64,000 bases of DNA from UBA7985 sp002690455. Its GTDB lineage: Bacteria; Pseudomonadota; Alphaproteobacteria; UBA7985. Positions 34,839 to 43,116 of this stretch are shown in pieces (position 1 is the stretch's first letter; every line of letters starts with the position of its first letter). The notes beneath the pieces were generated by a model. It did no database searches. It was given only the letters and a program-made list of their open reading frames with translations, and was not told the origin of the DNA. The stretch covers positions 1 to 64,000 of the forward strand of contig CBFIIW010000006.1 in assembly GCA_965662775.1 (NCBI GenBank), written 5' to 3'. A program made the position numbers and the translations under genes.

Positions 34839-36198
34839 AGCGGAGTACCTCAGCGGGTTCGGTTCGGGCGGCCTGCCAGGCCGGGTAGAGTGTTGCTAGT
34901 ACGGTGATCGCCAACGCCAGGCCGACGGCAAGTAGACTATCGTTGGGGCTTAAAGTTACCTGAACCGAGCCCAGAAAATCAGCAGCCCCGGCAAGAGCAG
35001 GCACACCCGCAAAAGCGCCAATGATGGTGTCAAAATTGAGCACCACGCTCAAGCCGATGCACAGGCCCAGGCCACACCCGGCCAGTGCGAGAAACAACCC
35101 CATACCAATGAAAATCCGCGCCACCGATCCCTGCCCGACCCCCAGCGTGCGCAGCAGCGCAATCCCGCGCCGCTTCTCCCGCACCAGCATGATCTGACTG
35201 GCGAGAATATTGAAGGCGGCCACCACAACGATGAGCGCGAGTACAAGGATCAGGACCACACGCTGGATTCCAAGCGTGGACACCAGTGCCTGATTACGGT
35301 CTTCCCAGGTAGAGCTTCGGAAGCTGCGCTCGGTTGTGGCGATCTCGCCCCATTCGGCCTCTAGACCTCTGGCAAAGGCCGCTGCCTCATCAGCATCGTG
35401 GAGAAAGAGTTGCAGGTTATTGAACCGCCCAGGTTCAAATCCCAAAAAGGTCGCAGCGGAATCAAGAGGCAAATACGTTTCGTTTCGCTCAGCAAAGCCA
35501 CCAAATACGATATTAACCTTGACGTCCCGCCGCCGTGGGGTCCAGCCGATGACGGTGATCGCGCCATCGGGTGAGACCAAATCGAGCGTGTGGCCAAGCA
35601 AGGCAAGGCTCGCTTTGCCATCAGGGTTGAGACTGGCGACAACACCATAACCCAAGGCCGCTTCGCCACGCGCCAGTTCCATCGTACCCGTCAGGGCGTA
35701 GGCCGCCGGATGCCCGACGAGCCGCTGTTCGATAGCCTCGGGTGATAGCCCCCGAATATACGTACCACTCACCGCCCCGCTGGAGGGCAGCACAACCATG
35801 CCCTGCCCGGCGACCTCGAAATAGCCAGCCTTGACTTCTGCCCTGTCGAGCAGTGCCAGAATCAGGGGATCTTTAGCAGTGAAGCCTTTCAGCGCTGAAG
35901 GTGGCACGATACAGGTCTCTAAGATCCCCAGGGCGATGTTCAGGGCGTCGGTCTCCGGCGTGCACACAGGTGATGGCGGCGGTGGTTCAACGACGGTTAA
36001 GGTAACGTGCGGGCTCCGCCCCTGAATGGCGTCAAGCAAAGCGTCCCGCTGGCCGTTAAGGAAGGCGCTCGCGACAATTAGCGCTGCGACTCCTATGGCG
36101 ATACCCGCCAGCGAGAACAACGCCGAGAGCGATAGGAAGCCCCCATTGCGGCCGCTTAGGTATTTCCAAGAAGCTTGCCGCTCAAAGGATCTCAGCAC
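34831..36198 (-). CDS. lolE: Lipoprotein-release permease (LolC/LolE family)
   Basis: 455 residues. One N-terminal transmembrane helix (GIAIGVAALIVASAFLNG), a periplasmic domain of about 220 residues, then three C-terminal helices (VLILVLALIVVVAAFNILAS and two more) form the FtsX/MacB-type layout. It has a Cys-containing, Pro-rich insert after the first helix (VVEPPPPSPVC). It partners LolD (8-bp overlap) and a second LolC/E-type gene 3 bp upstream; which is C and which is E is my inference from order. Confidence 0.88.
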   Translation of the reverse strand: MLRSFERQASWKYLSGRNGGFLSLSALFSLAGIAIGVAALIVASAFLNGQRDALLDAIQGRSPHVTLTVVEPPPPSPVCTPETDALNIALGILETCIVPPSALKGFTAKDPLILALLDRAEVKAGYFEVAGQGMVVLPSSGAVSGTYIRGLSPEAIEQRLVGHPAAYALTGTMELARGEAALGYGVVASLNPDGKASLALLGHTLDLVSPDGAITVIGWTPRRRDVKVNIVFGGFAERNETYLPLDSAATFLGFEPGRFNNLQLFLHDADEAAAFARGLEAEWGEIATTERSFRSSTWEDRNQALVSTLGIQRVVLILVLALIVVVAAFNILASQIMLVREKRRGIALLRTLGVGQGSVARIFIGMGLFLALAGCGLGLCIGLSVVLNFDTIIGAFAGVPALAGAADFLGSVQVTLSPNDSLLAVGLALAITVLATLYPAWQAARTEPAEVLRYV

Positions 36199-36201
36199 AG
36201 A

Positions 36202-37491
36202 TCAAACCTCCTTGAGCGCCAGCGCTGGTGGCACCCGCGAAGCACGCCACGCCGGATAGAGTGTGGCCATGAAGGACACCACGAGCGTTACAGTCGCAAC
36301 GAACACTAACCCTGAAACCCGGACATCACCGCGAATTTCGTTGATCTTGTAAAAGGCCGCGTTGAACAGCGGCCGACCGATCAGCGCTTCCAGCCCTAAC
36401 CTGATATCGTTGAGCGAAACAGCGATCCACCACCCAAGCGCCAGCCCCAGAGACAGCCCGATAAGAGCAACCAGCAGACCGGCAAACAGAAAGATCCGAA
36501 GGATCCCGCCAGGCTGAACCCCGAAACCGCGCAGAATGGCAATATCAGCCCGCCGCTCCTGAACCATCATCAACTGGCCTGACGCCACGCCAAAAGCAGC
36601 AACAATCAGGATTACCGCAACAATCAGCGTTGCAGCATTCCCCTGAGCGCGCACCCAATCATAGTCGCGAAACAGGTCGCTTGCGCGATCACTTAGGCTC
36701 AAGGTTGCGGGCAAGCGTGATCGAATGCGCGCCAGCACCTGGCGTCGTTGACTGAGATCATCAAGCATCAACCGAATTTCACTGACCACCCCAGAGGGGT
36801 CGCGACCGTCGGCACGCAAAAACCAGTCTTGCGCATCCGACAACAGCGCAAGCGCGCCAGACTGATCAACTTCAAACAACCCAGCGGAAAATTGGCCTGC
36901 GTAGACCAGTCCAAAGCTGCGCGCGGCGGTAGTCCCCGCCGCGCGATCAGCACTGTCAGCGGAAAGCACCAAACGCAAGCTGTCCCCCCGCGATAGACCC
37001 AGTTCAGTCGCCAGTCCGGCGCCCAAGACCACAGGTGACAAGCCGAGTTCGGCCCCGAATGTAGCCAGCACGTCAAAGTGCTCGGCGGCCTCGGCCAACA
37101 CAGGATCGGCACGCATGTCGTCGATTTGCATGGCTTGCAGCACAACGCCAGCGCCCTTCTCGCCGCGCAGAACCAACCCCTGCGTGACGAGAACGGGCTG
37201 CGTGCGGGCGATACCGGCCTGACTGGCGACAACCTCTAGTGCAGCCTCCGGGTCAAAGCTGCGAAAGCCAGGCTTGCTGATCACGAGGTGTCCGGTCTGC
37301 GCCAGCAAGCGGTCAAGCACTGCTGTGCGGTATCCTTCAAAGACAGCCATGACCACCACCAGCGTTGCCACGCCTACCATAATCCCAAGCCCGGAAAGCA
37401 GCGGCACCAGCGACAGGCCAGCCCCGCCTCGGCGAGCGGTCAGATAGCGCATAGCAATGATCAGTGTGGTTCCCATCTTCTTCCAGTTCAA
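36202..37491 (-). CDS. lolC: Lipoprotein-release permease (LolC/LolE family)
   Basis: 429 residues; the ATG at 37476 (MGTTLIIAMRYLTARRG) is an alternative start. The layout is the same as its neighbour: helix LSGLGIMVGVATLVVVMAVFEGYR, periplasmic domain, then three helices (TLIVAVILIVAAFGVASGQL onward), and the sequence differs clearly. AMRYLTARRG at the N-terminus is typical of LolC/E. The gene lies between proS and the second permease, the standard alphaproteobacterial order. It acts in the inner membrane to load LolA. Confidence 0.88.
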   Translation of the reverse strand: MNWKKMGTTLIIAMRYLTARRGGAGLSLVPLLSGLGIMVGVATLVVVMAVFEGYRTAVLDRLLAQTGHLVISKPGFRSFDPEAALEVVASQAGIARTQPVLVTQGLVLRGEKGAGVVLQAMQIDDMRADPVLAEAAEHFDVLATFGAELGLSPVVLGAGLATELGLSRGDSLRLVLSADSADRAAGTTAARSFGLVYAGQFSAGLFEVDQSGALALLSDAQDWFLRADGRDPSGVVSEIRLMLDDLSQRRQVLARIRSRLPATLSLSDRASDLFRDYDWVRAQGNAATLIVAVILIVAAFGVASGQLMMVQERRADIAILRGFGVQPGGILRIFLFAGLLVALIGLSLGLALGWWIAVSLNDIRLGLEALIGRPLFNAAFYKINEIRGDVRVSGLVFVATVTLVVSFMATLYPAWRASRVPPALALKEV

Positions 37492-37530
37492 TTTCGGGCG
37501 CCCAACACATCGGAAAAAGCCCCGACTCTG

Positions 37531-38850
37531 CTAACCGACAATTCGGCTGAGAACAGCATCAATGGCAACATCCTGCTTCTCACCGGTCTTCCGGTTCTTG
37601 AGCTCGGCCAGACCATCCTTCAAACCGCGCGGACCGATGGTAATCACCCACGGTAAGCCGATAAGTTCCATGTCCGCGAACTTTCCACCCGGGCGCATGT
37701 CCCGGTCGTCAAGCAGCGGATCAAGTCCAGCAGCCTGTGCCTGGGCATAGAGCCGGTCACAAGCGGCTACACAATCCGCATCATCGATTTTTAGGTTGAG
37801 AATACCCACGCCAAAGGGGGCAATCTCGGCAGGCCAGATAATGCCGTTTTCATCGTGACCAGCTTCGATAATGCCACCCACTAGCCGCGAAACCCCGATG
37901 CCATAAGAGCCCATATGAACGGCCACGTCTTTACCCTCGGCATTCTGGACCGTTGCACCCAGCGCATCCGAGTACTTGGTGCCGAAGTAGAAAATGTGAC
38001 CAACCTCGACCCCGCGCGAGACAACACGGCGCTCTGCTGGAACCTGCTCGTCGAAAACAGCCGCTTCATGTGTCTCATCAGTCCGCGCGTAGGCGGATGT
38101 CAGGCGATCAAAGGCAGCCTCAAGTTCGGCGTCCCCGGTCAAGTCTTCGGTAAAGGCCGGGTCAGCAGAGATCGCACTGTCAAAGAATACTTCGGATTCA
38201 CCGGTCTCAGCCTGGATCAGAAATTCATGGCTGAGATCACCACCAATCGGTCCGGTATCCGCTTGCATCGGGATCGCCGACAAGCCCAGTCGACGGAAGG
38301 TGCGAAGATAGGAGATGAACACCTTCTTGTAAGCCAGCGCCGCTGCGGCTTCGTCGACGTCAAAGCTGTAACCATCCTTCATCAAAAATTCCCGCCCGCG
38401 CATGACGCCAAACCGCGGACGAACCTCATCCCGAAACTTCCATTGAATGTGATAGAGGTTCAACGGCAGGTTCTTGTAAGACTGCACTTCGCGCCGGAAA
38501 ATATCGGTAATCATCTCTTCGTTGGTCGGTCCATAGAGCATGGTGCGACCGTGCCGGTCTTCGAAGCGAAGCATCTCTGGTCCGTAGGCGTCAAAGCGAC
38601 CGCTTTCCTGCCAGAGGTCGGCAGACTGGATTGTCGGCATAAGTACCTCGTTGGCACCCGCTCGCGCTTGCTCGTCCCGGACAATATCGGCGATTTTGGT
38701 CAACACTTTGAGCCCGAGCGGCAACCAAGTGTAGATGCCAGCTGCATTCTGCCGAACCATGCCTGCGCGCAGCATATAGCGGTGAGAAGCGATCTGCGCC
38801 TCGGCAGGGGTGTCTTTCATCGTGGGGAGAAAATATCGCGACCAGCGCAT
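37531..38850 (-). CDS. proS: Prolyl-tRNA synthetase, short bacterial form
   Basis: About 439 residues from ATG 38850 (MRWSRYFLPTMKDTPAEAQ, the family start); an ATG five codons upstream is also in frame. Class II motif 2 is RDEVRPRFGVMRGREFLMKDGYSFD, with GPTNEEMITDIF before it, and motif 3 contains GSYGIGVSRLVGGIIEA. The editing INS domain of the 570-residue E. coli enzyme is absent, as is normal in alphaproteobacteria. The C-terminal anticodon domain is complete. Leads into lolC after about 40 bp. Confidence 0.96.
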   Translation of the reverse strand: MRWSRYFLPTMKDTPAEAQIASHRYMLRAGMVRQNAAGIYTWLPLGLKVLTKIADIVRDEQARAGANEVLMPTIQSADLWQESGRFDAYGPEMLRFEDRHGRTMLYGPTNEEMITDIFRREVQSYKNLPLNLYHIQWKFRDEVRPRFGVMRGREFLMKDGYSFDVDEAAAALAYKKVFISYLRTFRRLGLSAIPMQADTGPIGGDLSHEFLIQAETGESEVFFDSAISADPAFTEDLTGDAELEAAFDRLTSAYARTDETHEAAVFDEQVPAERRVVSRGVEVGHIFYFGTKYSDALGATVQNAEGKDVAVHMGSYGIGVSRLVGGIIEAGHDENGIIWPAEIAPFGVGILNLKIDDADCVAACDRLYAQAQAAGLDPLLDDRDMRPGGKFADMELIGLPWVITIGPRGLKDGLAELKNRKTGEKQDVAIDAVLSRIVG

Positions 38851-39011
38851 GCTCCGTGACTCCATTGGGGCTCAATTATTGCGAGCCGTTGTAGGCGGGC
38901 TTGGAGCGCGGTGCCAGTGGTTTATGCTGTCTCTGCCTCAGGGCTCGCCAGAGTTCGACGGCGTGTTTGGGCGCCACAGGTCGGGGCGCAGATCTGGATG
39001 CAAGTCTTGAG

Positions 39012-39071
39012 GCTGGCCGGGGCGCTGGCTGGGGTGCTGGCGAGGGCGCTGGCGGGGGCGCTGGCGGGGGC
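39012..39071. repeat. 12-bp tandem repeat (GCTGGCGGGGGC-like, five copies)
   Basis: Five head-to-tail 12-mers with drift (GCTGGCCGGGGC, GCTGGCTGGGGT, GCTGGCGAGGGC, then two identical GCTGGCGGGGGC). It lies about 160 bp upstream of the proS start. One minus-strand reading gives a Pro/Ala repeat inside a 96-codon frame that otherwise looks non-coding, so I treat it as a non-coding minisatellite. Confidence 0.85.
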
Positions 39072-39239
39072 GCTGGAATGATGCGCAGGCTCAAGGCTGG
39101 CTGATGACCACGGACGGCCTCACCAGCACGGGTCGGCGCTACGACCTTTGCCCTGCGACAAATCATATTGCGTCACAAAAGCATCACATTTGGACTTGCG
39201 CCTGATGCGTGCGTGAGGCATAGGAGACGAGCATCAATT

Positions 39240-39513
39240 GGATGGCTGCGCGCTTGAAGGTCTATAGGGCCATGCCCGTCAGGGTGGATAGCGCGCCGGG
39301 TTCTGCTCATTGCTTGTGGGGAGGAAGGCAGAACCATCCGACTGTTGTAACGAACAGAGGGTTTCAGCGCCTGATCATCAGGCACTAAACAGGCTGTTAA
39401 GAACCAAGTTTGACGCTTTGGTGTGGTGGCCGAAGCTGTAGATTGAGCTGGGTTCTAGGTTCCTTTGTCTCCTTAAGGGCGAGCGGATTTCGATCTGCTC
39501 GCCTTTATTTTTT
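39240..39513 (+). ncRNA. Candidate orphan structured RNA
   Basis: No gene on this strand lies within 5 kb upstream, yet the region ends in a strong intrinsic terminator. It has GGTTCTGC (39299-39306) complementary to GCAGAACC (39328-39335), and a perfect GCCTGA/TCAGGC hairpin with a 3-base loop (39369-39383). A possible promoter, TTGGAT with TCTATA 17 bp on, lies at about 39237-39265, giving an RNA of roughly 240 bases. I could not match it to 6S, SRP, RNase P or tmRNA. It may instead be a long untranslated tail. Confidence 0.4.
39476..39513 (+). terminator. Strong Rho-independent terminator with no known upstream gene
   Basis: GGCGAGC (39478-39484) pairs with GCTCGCC (39497-39503) around a 12-base spacer that can extend the stem (GGA/TCT-type pairs), followed directly by TTTATTTTTT. 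This is a textbook plus-strand intrinsic terminator. Confidence 0.8.
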
Positions 39514-39630
39514 GCGCCTGGTTGACCGGACGCAGCAATGAAGGTTGAGCAAAAGACAAGGTCTTGATGTCAAAGCGCGATCCAGCAGAGCAGACTAGGG
39601 TTCCAAGGCCCTTCGTAGCAGCCTTTCGCG

Positions 39631-39867
39631 TCAGGACTCCAACATCGCCCGCAATTGCGGACCGAACAGACCTAGAAGCCACACGAAAAGCGCTGTGAGC
39701 AGCAGCGAGCCAAGCGTGACCCACAAGGCCTTCTTCAAAAGTGCTGGATGTTCCGGCGCCCCGGTTTCCGGATCGAGCGTCTCGGGTCGCAATCCAAAGG
39801 AGAGGACGGCAAACCAAATCATCCACCAGACGATAACCCAGATCAGAATGAAGGTAAGCGGCTGCAT
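39631..39867 (-). CDS. DUF1467 family membrane protein
   Basis: 78 residues with two transmembrane helices: FILIWVIVWWMIWFAVLSFG at the N-terminus and LWVTLGSLLLTALFVWLLGL at the C-terminus, linked by a short loop with LRPETLDPETGAPEHP. This pattern and the location upstream of proS match the DUF1467 family common in alphaproteobacteria. Function unknown. The gap to proS (780 bp) is much longer than usual and is filled with a minisatellite and the ncRNA candidate. Confidence 0.85.
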   Translation of the reverse strand: MQPLTFILIWVIVWWMIWFAVLSFGLRPETLDPETGAPEHPALLKKALWVTLGSLLLTALFVWLLGLFGPQLRAMLES

Positions 39868-40026
39868 GGCGTGTCCCTGCGGTTTTCAGTTCAACGCACG
39901 CGCGTTGTGTATCTAAGGAAGTGACACGCATCAGCGCAGAAGTCACCTCACCTGCGACAATAGGTGGATTGCGCGAGAGAGCTTTGTAGGTGGGCCGCCA
40001 AGCAGTGTCACATCCAGCCGGCCATC

Positions 40027-40806
40027 CTACTGCGCCGTCCATCCACCATCGACCTTGATCGACGTCCCTGTGACAAGCGAGGATGCATCCGAAGCCAAAA
40101 ACAAGATCGCACCAACCAGATCACTCGTCTCGCCCACTCGCCCCATGGGAATACGGCTGAGCGTATCTGACATAAAGGCCTCGTCCTCAAAAAACGGTGC
40201 TGTCAGCGGCGTGCGAATAAAGGTCGGACTAAGCGTATTGGCCCGAATATGTCGCTCCGCAAGATCCAAGGCCATGGCTTTGGTAAAGCCCTCCATAGCA
40301 TGCTTGGAGGCACAGTAGACCGAGCGGTTGCGGCCGCCAACGTGACCCATCTGACTGGAAACGTTGATGATCGATCCACCCTCGCCTGCTTCAAGCAACC
40401 CCCTCACCACCATCTGCGCAAGGAAGAATGCCGACCGGACATTAAGACCGAAGATAGCGTCAAAGTTCTCTTCGCTGACATCGGCAAAGGTCTCCGGACG
40501 GTTGATCCCGGCGTTGTTAAACAGAATGTTGAATGGCCCATGCGCCGCGAGTCCTTCAACCGCATCCAAATCGCTGAGGTCTGCAGCAACAGCATTCCCT
40601 TTGCCACCCTGGGTACGGATTTCAGCTGCAGCAGATTCGATCTCAGTGGCGGTGCGTGCAACCAGCGTCACTGTGGCGCCTGCCCCGGCCAGAGCCCTGG
40701 CGGCGGCTTTGCCAATACCGCGTCCGGCACCGGTCACCAGCGCAGACTTGCCGCTGAGATCAAACAGCCGTGTAGGATCGGGAAGTTGAACTGGGTTGGT
40801 GGACAT
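40027..40806 (-). CDS. SDR-family oxidoreductase
   Basis: 259 residues from ATG 40806 (MSTNPVQLPDPTRLFDLSGK); an upstream in-frame ATG at 40872 would add 22 residues without support. Classical SDR motifs: TGAGRGIGKAAA, NNAGINRPE, catalytic Ser in INVSSQMGH, YCASK (about residue 160) and the C-terminal TGTSIKVDGGWTAQ. This resembles gluconate 5-dehydrogenase and 3-oxoacyl reductase-like enzymes; substrate unknown. It stands alone. Confidence 0.9.
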   Translation of the reverse strand: MSTNPVQLPDPTRLFDLSGKSALVTGAGRGIGKAAARALAGAGATVTLVARTATEIESAAAEIRTQGGKGNAVAADLSDLDAVEGLAAHGPFNILFNNAGINRPETFADVSEENFDAIFGLNVRSAFFLAQMVVRGLLEAGEGGSIINVSSQMGHVGGRNRSVYCASKHAMEGFTKAMALDLAERHIRANTLSPTFIRTPLTAPFFEDEAFMSDTLSRIPMGRVGETSDLVGAILFLASDASSLVTGTSIKVDGGWTAQ

Positions 40807-40975
40807 GCGTTGTTCCCTTGAAAAAATGGCGGATCGCTGCGTTCTGAAAATCCTGTGCTGCAGCGTTAGCAATTTCAGAGCACGCGAATGCTGGCCTTAA
40901 CAATCAGTCCCAAGACATGTGAATGAACGCGCTCGATCGCCGCGTCAACAATCGAAATCGGTGGCGCGTCTCTGG

Positions 40976-41611
40976 TCAACCGCCGCTGCCTGCCGCCGCA
41001 CTGGCAGCGCCGGCACCCTCCTCATCATCCGGGGTGAGCCAGACATAATCGCCCACCAGCGCTTTTGGCGGCCCGAGGTCAATTTCGGCAAAGCCATAGG
41101 CCTCAGTCTCATCAGGCTCGAAGCTGATCGGCAAGGTCATAGCGCCAACAGCCCGATTGAAGGTCAGAGTCAGTTCAAAGGGCTCACGCTGCAGGGTGGC
41201 CTCGGTCAGGCCGGTGATCACAAGCAGAAAATCTGGCGGTTCCAGCGATACCCCCTGCCCGCTGCGCAGGGCGAAGGTGCGCCGCTCAATCAGGTTGTCC
41301 TGTCCGTAAACGGTCTTGGTTGCATAAAGCTTCGTCTGCGCCCCTGCCGTTGAAGTCAGGCCGCGCAAGGTCAGGCGATTGCGCAAACCATTGTCCAGAA
41401 CGGCACCAATGACCAGCGCCTCTTCTCCAAGCACTTCGGCAAACGCCACCCCTGTCGCGACAAACATCACGCGGTTGTTCAGTTCGGCCGGGTGGGCCTG
41501 GGCAGGAAGCCCAGCGGTGAGCACCAGCCCGAGAACGAACCCCACAAAAGGCACCGACAGAAGCCCCTCTGTCCTAGCCCGTGTCATGGCCCGTGTCATG
41601 GTCCCTGTCAT
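40976..41611 (-). CDS. Periplasmic PCu(A)C-like copper-chaperone-fold protein
   Basis: About 211 residues from ATG 41611; ATGs 12 and 24 bp on are equally placed because the start lies in a 12-bp repeat. A signal peptide (LLSVPFVGFVLGLVLTAGLPAQA) precedes a beta-rich domain with LIERRTFALRSGQGVSLEPPDF and LQREPFELTLTFNRA, which fit the PCu(A)C/DUF461 fold. The His and Met copper ligands of that family (H-M...M...H-x-M) are not where expected: the chain reads TKLYATK and FLLVITGL instead. So either copper is not bound or ligands differ. C-terminus is acidic then Ala/Gly-rich. Confidence 0.55.
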   Translation of the reverse strand: MTGTMTRAMTRARTEGLLSVPFVGFVLGLVLTAGLPAQAHPAELNNRVMFVATGVAFAEVLGEEALVIGAVLDNGLRNRLTLRGLTSTAGAQTKLYATKTVYGQDNLIERRTFALRSGQGVSLEPPDFLLVITGLTEATLQREPFELTLTFNRAVGAMTLPISFEPDETEAYGFAEIDLGPPKALVGDYVWLTPDDEEGAGAASAAAGSGG

Positions 41612-41616
41612 GGCCC
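41569..41616. repeat. 12-bp tandem repeat carrying start codons of the PCu(A)C-like gene
   Basis: Three close copies (GTGTCATGGCCC, GTGTCATGGTCC, CTGTCATGGCCC) plus a diverged fourth (CTGTCCTAGCCC). On the coding strand each of the three carries an in-frame ATG, so the repeat multiplies the start codon (Met-Thr-Gly-Thr, Met-Thr-Arg-Ala, Met-Thr-Arg-Ala). Confidence 0.85.
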
Positions 41617-41765
41617 GCGCCCACGCCGGCACCCATTCCCGTACCCGATCTTTCGCCGACTCTCTCGCCAGAGGGCCGGACCACAAGGCACCCATTCGGG
41701 GGTTGTCCCCATGGGCATTGAGGTCAGAAACTGAGGGCATGTGCAGCATCTCCCAAAGAGTGGCC

Positions 41766-42980
41766 CTAGCGTCCCTGCTTGCGCAGTTCCATTTTTGCGA
41801 TCGACTCAAGATGCACCTCATCCGGGCCATCTGCCAGACGTAAGGTCCGAAGTTGCGCGTAGCTCTCGGCGAGGTGGAAATCCTGGCTGACACCGCCGCC
41901 ACCGTGCACCTGAATGGCAAAATCCATCACGCGCTGAGCCATGCGGGGCGCGGCAACCTTAATCATGGCGATTTCCTTGCGCGCCGCCTTGTTGCCAACG
42001 GCATCCATCTTTGCTGCCGCATAGAGGGTCAACAGCCGAGACTGGTCAATATCGATGCGCATCTCCGCCAGTTTCTCCCGGAACGACCCCTTGTCCGCAA
42101 TAGGTGAACCGAAGTTCACCCGCTGCTTGGCGCGGGCAACTGTGTCTTCAAAGGCGCGCTCAGACCGACCGATGGTGCGCATGCAGTGATGGATCCGGCC
42201 AGGACCTAGGCGTCCTTGCGCAATCTCGAAACCGCGTCCCTCGCCCAACAGGATGTTTGAAGCCGGCACGCGAACGTCTTCGAACAGCACCTCGGCGTGG
42301 CCATGGGGGGCGTCATCGTAACCGAAGACGTGCAGCGCGCGCTTGACGGTAACGCCGGGAGCATCGCGGGGCACCAGAATCATAGACTGTTGCTGGTGGC
42401 GCTCAGCGGAAACGTCGGTTTTGCCCATGAAAATGAAAACCTTGCACCGGGGGTCTGGCGCTCCGGAGGTCCACCACTTACGACCTTTGATGACGTACTC
42501 GTCGCCGTCACGGCGGATATCGGACTGGATGTTGGTGGCGTCGGCCGACGCTACATCCGGCTCCGTCATTGCAAAGGCCGACCGAATTTCGCCAGCCAGC
42601 AGCGGGGTGAGCCACTGATCCTGCTGTGCGGTGGTACCATAGCGCACCAGGACTTCCATGTTGCCGGTATCCGGCGCGGAGCAATTGCAGGCCTCGGGCG
42701 CAAGGTTGGAACGGCCCATTTCTTCGCACAAGTGGGCGTACTCAAAATTGCTTAATCCTGCGCCGAACTTACTCTCCGGCAGCCACAGGTTCCACAGCCC
42801 GCGCTCGCGGGCCTTGGCCTTGAGTTCTTCCATCACCGAAGGCGTTTCCCAGCGTTCGCTCTGGGCCGCGTGCTGCTCGCGGAAAACCACCTCCGCAGGA
42901 TAGATCACCTCGTCCATAAAGGTTTGCAGGCGATCCTGTAAATCTTTGGCTCGGTCCGAAAGCTCCAAGAGCATGGACAT
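41766..42980 (-). CDS. Acyl-CoA dehydrogenase (ACAD10/11-like)
   Basis: 404 residues. Flavin-binding and substrate segments are FAMTEPDVASADATNI (about 130), IKGRKWWTSGAPDPRCKVFIFMGK, RLGPGRIHHCMRTIGRSERAFE and IQVHGGGGVSQDFHLAESYAQLRTLRLADGPDEVHLESIAKME. The HGGGGVSQD and DGPDEVH motifs mark the subgroup near eukaryotic ACAD10/11. It oxidises an acyl-CoA in the cytoplasm; chain length unknown. The next gene (PCu(A)C-like) ends in the same orientation, but its true start lies beyond this stop. Confidence 0.92.
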   Translation of the reverse strand: MSMLLELSDRAKDLQDRLQTFMDEVIYPAEVVFREQHAAQSERWETPSVMEELKAKARERGLWNLWLPESKFGAGLSNFEYAHLCEEMGRSNLAPEACNCSAPDTGNMEVLVRYGTTAQQDQWLTPLLAGEIRSAFAMTEPDVASADATNIQSDIRRDGDEYVIKGRKWWTSGAPDPRCKVFIFMGKTDVSAERHQQQSMILVPRDAPGVTVKRALHVFGYDDAPHGHAEVLFEDVRVPASNILLGEGRGFEIAQGRLGPGRIHHCMRTIGRSERAFEDTVARAKQRVNFGSPIADKGSFREKLAEMRIDIDQSRLLTLYAAAKMDAVGNKAARKEIAMIKVAAPRMAQRVMDFAIQVHGGGGVSQDFHLAESYAQLRTLRLADGPDEVHLESIAKMELRKQGR

Positions 42981-43116
42981 GTCCTCCTCGGGGTCTGGAG
43001 ATGGCTAGGCCGGGTGATGATAGCAAAGCCTTACACTGGCAAAGCCAACACACGCTGGCAATGGTTATGGTCAAGCAGTTGACCATCAGCAGCGCCGCGA
43101 ATGGCTGCTCTTTGGC

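Noticed and set aside
34831..37491. lolC/lolE as a recent duplication
   Set aside because: The two permeases differ widely in sequence; a C plus E pair is a normal arrangement.
37915..38859. 314-codon plus-strand ORF over proS
   Set aside because: Exact antisense of a well-supported synthetase; no family likeness.
38876..39166. 96-codon Pro/Ala-rich minus-strand ORF upstream of proS
   Set aside because: Driven by the 12-bp repeat; no ribosome-binding site, family or conservation evidence.
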